From an uncultured Anaerolineaceae bacterium (GTDB taxonomy: Bacteria > Chloroflexota > Anaerolineae > Promineifilales > Promineifilaceae): a DNA stretch of 28,390 nucleotides. The notes under the pieces are model-generated. The model was not told the DNA's origin, made no database searches, and saw nothing but the letters and a program-made list of their open reading frames with translations. The DNA lies in the NCBI GenBank assembly GCA_937967805.1, contig CALBTC010000099.1, positions 1-28,390 on the forward strand, in the 5' to 3' direction. Of the stretch, positions 22,590 through 28,390 are shown in pieces (within the stretch, counting starts at the first letter, position 1; each line of letters opens with the position of its first letter). A program made the translations under genes and the position numbers.

Positions 22590-25532
22590 ATGAGTTCGTT
22601 TTTGCAGCGGTTACGGCCGTTTCCCTCCCATCATTTTTCCTTGTTAGCCCTGTTTTTGTTTGTTGTGGCGCTGTTGCCCCGGCTGGCGGCGTTAGGCCAA
22701 TACATCACGCCCGATGAGTTAAATTGGGTGCATCGGTCAGTACTAATTCACCAGGCGTTGGGACAAGGCAGGTGGGCGGAAACGTTGACAACCGGGCATC
22801 CCGGCGTCATCACGACCTGGCTGGGGGCGCTGGGAATTCAGATACAGCTTTGGCTACGGTCGTCTGACATCGCCGCCTATGAATGGATTACCCATCTGGC
22901 CTGGCTGGCCCCGGAAAATACGGCCGCTTTTCCCAAACTGGCTACCTTTTTAAGTGCGGGCAGAATTGCCGTGGCGATTATAAACAGTTTGGGGCTGATT
23001 TTCATTTTTTGGCTGGGGCGCAAATTGGTGGGATTCTGGCCGGCAATTGGCTTTGTGCTGCTACTGGCGCTGGACCCGTTTGTGGCCGGCTTGTCTGGCC
23101 TGCTGCATGTCGATGGGCTGATGACAACCTTCACCACCATTTCGCTGCTGGCTTTAATTCTGGGGGTAACCAATCAGGCATTGCCCCATCCTGAGACCCA
23201 AAATCAGCGTTCATCAGCGTTCATCAGCGCCCCATTTTTTGCGCAGCGAGAGGGTTGGTTGTTAACGGCCGTTTCCGGCGCGGCGGCCGGCTGTGCCATT
23301 CTGTCTAAATCGGCGGCACTGACGCTGCTGCCGTTTGTGGCGTTGGCTTTTGCTGTGGGTCTGATTGTGTGGCGCGGCCGTTGGCAAAAGCTGGTGATTT
23401 TGGGTGTCGTGTGGCTGGCAGCCATGGTGGGCATTCAATTTTTGCTGCTGCCGGCGCTGTGGACGGCGCCTGTCGGCACGTATGAAACGATCATCGGCAC
23501 CCTTTTTCATGAAACAGAAGAGGTGCTGCCGCGCACGTTTTTTATGGGGGCTTACCGGCAGGCACATGGACCAGCATTTTATCCGTTGGCATTGCTTTAC
23601 CGGCTGAATCCGGTTGTGTTTGTCGGGCTGCTGTTGGGCGGTTGGTTTGGCGTGCGGCGTAAGTGGCCAGAAGGCTGGCGGCAGCGGCCGTTTCTCTGGC
23701 TGGCAAGTAGCTGGCCCATCTTTTTCATTGTGATTCTTAGTTTGGCTACAAAAAAGTATGATCGTTACCTGCTGCCGGCGCTGCCGTTTCTCTTTTTGCT
23801 GGGAGTTCTGGGCTGGGGACTACTGCTGCGGCAGCGGTCGTCATGGACGCGAGGCGTGATGATTGGTGGCGCGGCAGTGGCGTTGGTTTATTTGGCAACG
23901 GCCGTGCCGTACCTGCTCAACGCCTACAATCCACTGCTTGGCGGAACGTTCACAGCCAAATATGTGATGCCAATGGGCTGGGGCGAAGCGGTGAGCGCCT
24001 CGGCGCAGTGGCTGGCGAAACAACCTGGCGCGGCGGAGAAAACGGCCGTCGCCGGCATTGCTCCCGCTTTTGCCCCCTTTTTCCCCGGCGAAACCGTGCT
24101 GCGTGATGGCGATAATTGGCAGCAAGCTGATTTTGTGGTTGGGACATTGGCCGGATTGCAGGTAGATGATTTTCGTTACAACCCATGCTCAGGACCAAGA
24201 TTACTGCACTGCATTCGTTATGATGGCGAGATCCAGGCATGGATTCATGCCAACGACAATCCAGTCAGGACGGAAATTACGTGGGAGGAGCAGGCAGTTC
24301 AGTTTGGCGAACAGATTCGCGTGATGGCGGCGGGAACGGCCGTTCAAGAAGATCAGCTAAACGTTTTTGTGCAGTGGCAGTTGGTGCAGCCGACAGACGG
24401 CCGTTTCAACGTGCAACTCCGCCTGCTGGATGAGAACGAACAGCCGTGGGCGCAAATGGAAATGCCGCTGCTGAATGAGGTTTACTTTTACCCGGAACAT
24501 TGGCAGCCGGATGAGCAGCCTGTCTGGCGCTATGAGCTGGCGCTGCCGCCGGGTTTGCCGCCGGCGGCTTACCGCGTGGAACTGTCGTTGTTTGCTTCGG
24601 AAAATGGGGCCCAACTGCCTGTTTTGGCCGAAGACGGCCGTTTCACCGGCGTCGTCCAACCATTGACAGAATTAAAACTATCGCCACCGCCGCTGCTGCA
24701 CCCCGAGCCGCTAGGGCTAACATCAGAGCCAGAGCCGCTGCTGTCAGGTGATCTTTTGTTTCTGGGGCAAACCAACTTGCCGGAAAATGCGCTCACGGCC
24801 GGGAACATCACTGTCGATTTGTTTTGGCAGGGAACGGCCGTCCTAGCCGAAAATCTCCAGCTCCAGTTCCGCGCTAATGACGTGCTGCTGGCAACGCTGC
24901 AACTGAGCCGATTTGACAGCGGTCAGTGGCAGGCGGGACAGGTAATTCATGAAAAGTACCTCGTGCCGATTCCGGCGGATTTGGCGGCTGGGGATTATGA
25001 TTTGCGCGTGAAAGTGGTGGATGGAGACGGCCGTTCACTTTCCCCACCTTTGGACTTGGGCACAATTGATATTATTTCGCCAGATCGACTGTTTTCCTTG
25101 CCAGCCGACATCGCCCAGCCGCTGGCGCTCCAGTTTGGCGATTTAGCCGGCCTGCGCGGTTATGATTTGCTTACGCCTTCCGCTGCGCCGGGTGAACCGG
25201 TGCGCCTGACGCTTTATTGGCGGGTAGAGCGCCAGGCAGATGCAATCTTTTCCACCTTTGTCCATCTCGTAGGTCCAGATGGACAGATTGTGGAGCAGGG
25301 GGACCAGTGGCCGGGCGGCTTGCCCAGCAGCACCTGGGCCGCCGGTCAGGTGATCATCGACGAGTACGCCATCCAACTGCCGGATGACACCCCGCCGGGC
25401 ACGTACCAGATTGTGTTGGGGCTCTATGCCGCCGCCGACGGCGTGCGCTTGCCCATTGTGACCGAAGATGGTCAGTCGCTGCCCGGTGACCAGTTTGTCT
25501 TGCCGCTGCCGCTGGAGGTTGTTGCCCAATGA
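22590..25532 (+). CDS. Large membrane glycosyltransferase (GT-C, PMT/ArnT-like) with three C-terminal beta modules
   Basis: About 980 residues. The first half (to about 470) is polytopic with the GT-C features YITPDELNWVH (Asp42-Glu43) in the first outer loop and TGHPGVITTW, followed by alternating hydrophobic helices including KKYDRYLLPALPFLFLLG. Such enzymes transfer sugars from lipid-phosphate donors at the outer membrane face. The second half is hydrophilic and holds about three beta-sandwich modules; the last is the clearest (PGEPVRLTLYWRVER ... TFVHLVGPDGQ ... IVLGLYAAADG). A TCATCAGCGT tandem repeat (23203-23230) is read in frame at about residues 204-213. The start at 22590 is preferred because of the -10 box position; 22578 is the alternative. 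It overlaps the next gene by four bases, so the two are coupled. Substrates unknown. Confidence 0.75.
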   Translation: MSSFLQRLRPFPSHHFSLLALFLFVVALLPRLAALGQYITPDELNWVHRSVLIHQALGQGRWAETLTTGHPGVITTWLGALGIQIQLWLRSSDIAAYEWITHLAWLAPENTAAFPKLATFLSAGRIAVAIINSLGLIFIFWLGRKLVGFWPAIGFVLLLALDPFVAGLSGLLHVDGLMTTFTTISLLALILGVTNQALPHPETQNQRSSAFISAPFFAQREGWLLTAVSGAAAGCAILSKSAALTLLPFVALAFAVGLIVWRGRWQKLVILGVVWLAAMVGIQFLLLPALWTAPVGTYETIIGTLFHETEEVLPRTFFMGAYRQAHGPAFYPLALLYRLNPVVFVGLLLGGWFGVRRKWPEGWRQRPFLWLASSWPIFFIVILSLATKKYDRYLLPALPFLFLLGVLGWGLLLRQRSSWTRGVMIGGAAVALVYLATAVPYLLNAYNPLLGGTFTAKYVMPMGWGEAVSASAQWLAKQPGAAEKTAVAGIAPAFAPFFPGETVLRDGDNWQQADFVVGTLAGLQVDDFRYNPCSGPRLLHCIRYDGEIQAWIHANDNPVRTEITWEEQAVQFGEQIRVMAAGTAVQEDQLNVFVQWQLVQPTDGRFNVQLRLLDENEQPWAQMEMPLLNEVYFYPEHWQPDEQPVWRYELALPPGLPPAAYRVELSLFASENGAQLPVLAEDGRFTGVVQPLTELKLSPPPLLHPEPLGLTSEPEPLLSGDLLFLGQTNLPENALTAGNITVDLFWQGTAVLAENLQLQFRANDVLLATLQLSRFDSGQWQAGQVIHEKYLVPIPADLAAGDYDLRVKVVDGDGRSLSPPLDLGTIDIISPDRLFSLPADIAQPLALQFGDLAGLRGYDLLTPSAAPGEPVRLTLYWRVERQADAIFSTFVHLVGPDGQIVEQGDQWPGGLPSSTWAAGQVIIDEYAIQLPDDTPPGTYQIVLGLYAAADGVRLPIVTEDGQSLPGDQFVLPLPLEVVAQ
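23203..23230 (+). repeat. Tandem TCATCAGCGT repeat inside a coding region
   Basis: Three successive copies of (T)CATCAGCGT/C lie in frame in the glycosyltransferase and encode QRSSAFISAP in a loop between membrane segments. The wording resembles the TGCGTTCATCTGCG words at 6607-6634. Confidence 0.6.
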
Positions 25533-28279
25533 CGCAATGGCGGCGATGGATGCTCTTAATTCTGATTTTGCTGCCTGCATTTTGGCTGCGGCTGTTTTTG
25601 CTGGACGGCCAAAGCTTGTGGTGGGATGAAGGGATCAGCCTGCATCTGGCCACCTCCAGCTTTGCCGAGATTGTAGCCAACCGCATCACCAATATTCATC
25701 CGCCGCTCTATTTTTTTCTACTCAAAATTTGGGTCGCGCTCACGGGAACGACGCCTTTTGCGGCGCGCTATTCCTCGGTGCTGGGCAGCTTTATGCAGAT
25801 GGCGCTGGCGTATGCGCTGCTGCGCCGCTGGTTTGGGCGGAGCACGGCCGTTATCGGTTTGGTGGGTACGGCCGTCTGGTCTCTCTCCATCATCTACGCT
25901 CAGGAAGTGCGCGTGTATGCCTTTTTGCCGCTGGTTTACCTGCTGCTGGTGTGGCTGGCCTGGGAAATTGGCCAGGGCAAACCGCATCGCCAGACGTGGC
26001 TGACGTTGGGAGTCGTGGAGTGGGTGGCGCTCCATCTGCACTACAATTCGCTCTTTTTGCTGATTTTTCTGAATGGTTGGCTGGTCGTTAAGCTGTGGCG
26101 CGGGCCGTATTTTGGCGCGTGGTTCAAGGTGCAGCTTGCCGCCGGGCTGGCCAGCCTGCCCTGGGCAGTTGGCGTGCTGCTGAACTGGGACGCGGTGCAG
26201 GCGGAGGCCAGCCTGGCCGGATTTTCTACCCAGCCGCCCGCCTGGGATTTTGTGCTGCCGCAGGTGTGGGGGTTTCACCTCACCGGGCTGGTAAACGTGC
26301 TGGATGATCCAATGGTAGGCTTGATAAGCAGCGTGTTGCTCGCCTTACTGGCTTTGCTGCTGCTGGACCGGTGGCTGAGAAGCAGGTGGCACGGCGGGGA
26401 CGCCGGCCACAGCGCCAGGATGCTGCTCTTGTTTTGGTTGGGGCCGCTCTTTTTGGGCTTTGCCGTCTGGCTGGTGCGTTCTTACTCGCATCCGCGCTAC
26501 ATTGTCCTGTTTGCCGCCGGTTTTGTGCTGCTGCTGGCCTGTTTGCTCACGCCGCGCCTGTCGCGGCTGGGGCGCTGGGCGAGTTTGGCAAATTTGCTGC
26601 GGGGGGGAACGGCCGTCTGTTTCCTCTGGCTTTCGGGCTGGGGTTTGCAGCACTATTTTTTCGATCCCGCCTTTGCCAAAGATGATATGCAGGCAATCGC
26701 CGCGATTTTAGATGATCAGGCGGTTCCCACCGACCTCATCCTGGTGCCGCGTACCGATTGGAGCCTGCCTTTTGTCTACGACGGCGCGACGCCGGTGCGC
26801 ATGGCCGATGCCTTTCACCAGGAGCAAATGTGGGCTGATCTGGCTGCTTGGACCGCGCCGCCAACAACCGTTTTTAGCCTCGATTACGACGACAATTTTT
26901 ACGATTGGCAGGGTGTGGTGCCGTTTGCCCTGGAAAGTGCCGGCAACCTGGTAGACCGCTGGCGGGTGGATAATTTGACCCTGAGCCAGTATCGACTGGA
27001 GTTGCCGGTAGCCAAACCTGAGCTAATGCCGCGAGACGGCCGTTTCGGTGACATAGCCTTTCGCGGAAGCTGGGTCGTTCCCACAGCCACCACAGCCGAC
27101 GGCGTGACGGTGGCTTTGCAATGGCAGCTTCTGGCCCCGGTGACGCACAACTATGCCGTTGTCCTCAGCGTGGATGACGGAACCGGACTGGAATTTGCCA
27201 GCCGGGATGATCAATTGTTGACGCCAAACGGCCGTCCCACCAACCGCTGGGAAGTGGGCGAAGTCGTCGCCACCTATCACCTTTTGCCCTTTGTGGCCGG
27301 CACGCCGCCGGTGAATTACGAAGTGGACCTGCGCGTTTACATTGTTGAAGGGGAAGTGAAGACGCTGGACTACATTGATGGGCAAGGGACACCGCAGGGG
27401 CAGGAATTGGTGTTAGGCGAAGTGCAGGTGGAACGGCCGCTACCTGGTCAAGAAAATGTGTACGGCGCAGAAATGCCTTATCTGCCGCTGCCGCAGCCGC
27501 TGCAACTGGCTGACGGCTTGCAGCTCAGCCACGCCCTGCTGGATCGCAGCGCCGCCGCGCCGGGACAAACCGTGCGGGTGCGCCTGGCCTGGCAAAGCAG
27601 CAAAACCCTGCCCGATTTGCGTCCTCGCGTAGTTTTGCGCCAGGGGAATGAGGAATTAGCGGTCAATGAGTTGGTCCCTGTTCAGGGCAGCTATCCTACC
27701 AACCTGTGGCAGCCGGGTGACTTTGTTTGGGAGCAGCGCATGCTAACTGTGCCGGCCACGGCCGAATCCGGAGAAGCGACCGTTTTTGTGGAGCTGGGCG
27801 AGCGTAGCTACCAGCTGGGCGAACTGGAAATTTCTGCCGAAGCGCGGACGTTTGACCCGCCTACGCCGCAGGTGGCCGTAGATGAGGTTTTTGGCGACGT
27901 GGCCCGGCTGGTGGGCTTTGATCCGCCGCCGGAAAGCGTGCCGACAGGACAGCCCATCCCGCTGACGCTGTACTGGCAGGCGCGGCAAACGGGCGAGCCG
28001 GTGGGGTACACGGTGTTTGCCCAGGTACTAGGGGAAAACGGCCGTCTCATCGCCCAACATGATTCGGTTCCGGGAAACGGCCGTCGTCCCACCACCGGCT
28101 GGGTAGAGGGCGAATACATTCAGGATGAGCACCTGCTTAGGTTCCGCGAGGAAGGGTATACGGGTGAGGCCCAAATCATTGTGGGACTGTACGACCCCAC
28201 AACCAGCACGCGCCTTACTTTGACAGACGGCCGTGATGCCTTTCCGCTGCCCCTGTCGCTCATGATTGCTAATGAATAG
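25529..28279 (+). CDS. Large membrane glycosyltransferase (GT-C, PMT/ArnT-like) with three C-terminal beta modules
   Basis: The 916 residues begin with a membrane helix and the outer-loop motif SLWWDEGISLHLA (Asp33-Glu34), then NIHPPLYFFLLKIW and IYAQEVRVYAF, which are the classic arrangement of the PMT/ArnT-like GT-C family. Membrane helices continue to about residue 375. After a globular stretch (VPTDLILVPRTDWSLPFVY) come three beta modules at about 505-630, 655-770 and 785-910, with GVTVALQWQ, GQTVRVRLAWQ and GQPIPLTLYWQ as their first strands. The ATG overlaps the stop of the previous gene (ATGA, 25529-25532), so both are likely made together. A copy of the GGCACGGCGGGGACGCC repeat sits in frame at 26385-26413. 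Donor and acceptor sugars cannot be read from the sequence. Confidence 0.78.
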   Translation: MTQWRRWMLLILILLPAFWLRLFLLDGQSLWWDEGISLHLATSSFAEIVANRITNIHPPLYFFLLKIWVALTGTTPFAARYSSVLGSFMQMALAYALLRRWFGRSTAVIGLVGTAVWSLSIIYAQEVRVYAFLPLVYLLLVWLAWEIGQGKPHRQTWLTLGVVEWVALHLHYNSLFLLIFLNGWLVVKLWRGPYFGAWFKVQLAAGLASLPWAVGVLLNWDAVQAEASLAGFSTQPPAWDFVLPQVWGFHLTGLVNVLDDPMVGLISSVLLALLALLLLDRWLRSRWHGGDAGHSARMLLLFWLGPLFLGFAVWLVRSYSHPRYIVLFAAGFVLLLACLLTPRLSRLGRWASLANLLRGGTAVCFLWLSGWGLQHYFFDPAFAKDDMQAIAAILDDQAVPTDLILVPRTDWSLPFVYDGATPVRMADAFHQEQMWADLAAWTAPPTTVFSLDYDDNFYDWQGVVPFALESAGNLVDRWRVDNLTLSQYRLELPVAKPELMPRDGRFGDIAFRGSWVVPTATTADGVTVALQWQLLAPVTHNYAVVLSVDDGTGLEFASRDDQLLTPNGRPTNRWEVGEVVATYHLLPFVAGTPPVNYEVDLRVYIVEGEVKTLDYIDGQGTPQGQELVLGEVQVERPLPGQENVYGAEMPYLPLPQPLQLADGLQLSHALLDRSAAAPGQTVRVRLAWQSSKTLPDLRPRVVLRQGNEELAVNELVPVQGSYPTNLWQPGDFVWEQRMLTVPATAESGEATVFVELGERSYQLGELEISAEARTFDPPTPQVAVDEVFGDVARLVGFDPPPESVPTGQPIPLTLYWQARQTGEPVGYTVFAQVLGENGRLIAQHDSVPGNGRRPTTGWVEGEYIQDEHLLRFREEGYTGEAQIIVGLYDPTTSTRLTLTDGRDAFPLPLSLMIANE
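26385..26413 (+). repeat. Second copy of the GGCACGGCG-GGACGCCGGCC repeat
   Basis: GGTGGCACGGCGGGGACGCC followed by GGCCACAGC matches TGGCGGCACGGCGAGGACGC followed by CGGCCGCAGC at 10424-10455, differing at a few positions. It is translated in frame as SRWHGGDAGHSAR between two membrane segments. Confidence 0.65.
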
Positions 28280-28313
28280 AGGCTCTGACGCCGCTTGACG
28301 CTGTTAACGGAAG

Positions 28314-28338
28314 GCGTTATCATCTTCCGATGATACGC
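28314..28338. other. Small hairpin in the 3' non-coding tail
   Basis: TATCATC and GATGATA pair around TTCC, with GCG/CGC outside and one bulged T. There is no T run after it. Apart from this, nothing is seen in the 111 bases after the last gene. Confidence 0.3.
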
Positions 28339-28390
28339 AGTTTCGCATCGAAGGAAACAGAACGACTTTTCAGGCGTAACTACTCTAAAA

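Larger units (their letters stand above)
635..28234. repeat. Dispersed octamer palindrome ACGGCCGT, about 60 copies
   Basis: The palindrome first appears at 635-642 and last at 28227-28234; I counted about 60 exact copies by eye, mostly in genes. Random sequence of this length would hold about one or fewer. Depending on frame it encodes TAV (ACG GCC GTN), DGR/NGR (NAC GGC CGT) or RP (CGG CCG T..). It recalls the HIP1 palindrome of cyanobacteria in kind. There is a gap from about 20430 to 22510. Confidence 0.85.

Overview
The window looks like a chromosomal piece of a Chloroflexota bacterium, most likely Anaerolineae or a relative. I infer this from the moderately high G+C, the LysW-type lysine pathway, the Thr/Pro-rich receptor kinase, several apparently leaderless messages, and the huge membrane glycosyltransferases with repeated beta modules. 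No database was consulted, so the lineage is an inference. No tRNA, rRNA, IS element, phage or CRISPR array was seen.

Left part (1-5000, + strand): the 3' end of hemL; a large membrane glycosyltransferase-like protein (705-3113); a small MazG-like protein (3205-3513); and an O-antigen-ligase-like membrane protein (3513-5000). The last two overlap by one base.

Centre (15120 down to 5045, - strand): one long operon for lysine synthesis by the LysW-dependent alpha-aminoadipate route, in the order lysW, lysX, lysY, lysZ, lysJ-lysK fusion, homocitrate synthase (lysS), lysT, lysU, homoisocitrate dehydrogenase. LysS, LysTU and the dehydrogenase make 2-oxoadipate. A separate aminotransferase (LysN type, not in the window) would make aminoadipate. 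LysX couples aminoadipate to the C-terminal Glu of LysW, LysZ and LysY phosphorylate and reduce it, LysJ transaminates it, and LysK releases lysine. Upstream of lysW lie a promoter and two consecutive short reading frames rich in AAG lysine codons. Each is followed by a strong intrinsic terminator, and each has a competing antiterminator pairing. This tandem attenuator is the most exciting item in the window. The lysJ-lysK fusion, whose linker is an interspersed repeat with inverted arms, is the second.

Right part: on the - strand, a Ser/Thr kinase fused to a caspase-like domain, an EF-hand-like loop, a membrane span and an SH3-like outer domain (15175-17808). Then a LysM lipoprotein (+, 18199-18558), clpC (-) and a four-domain S1 protein, rpsA-like (-). 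Finally come two overlapping large membrane glycosyltransferases (+, 22590-28279) with the same kind of C-terminal beta modules as the one at 705.

Two genome-scale signatures overlay this. The first is the palindrome ACGGCCGT, about 60 copies by eye, mostly inside genes in all three frames. The second is a set of short interspersed inverted repeats that fill nearly every intergenic gap of the lysine operon and also sit in frame inside several proteins.
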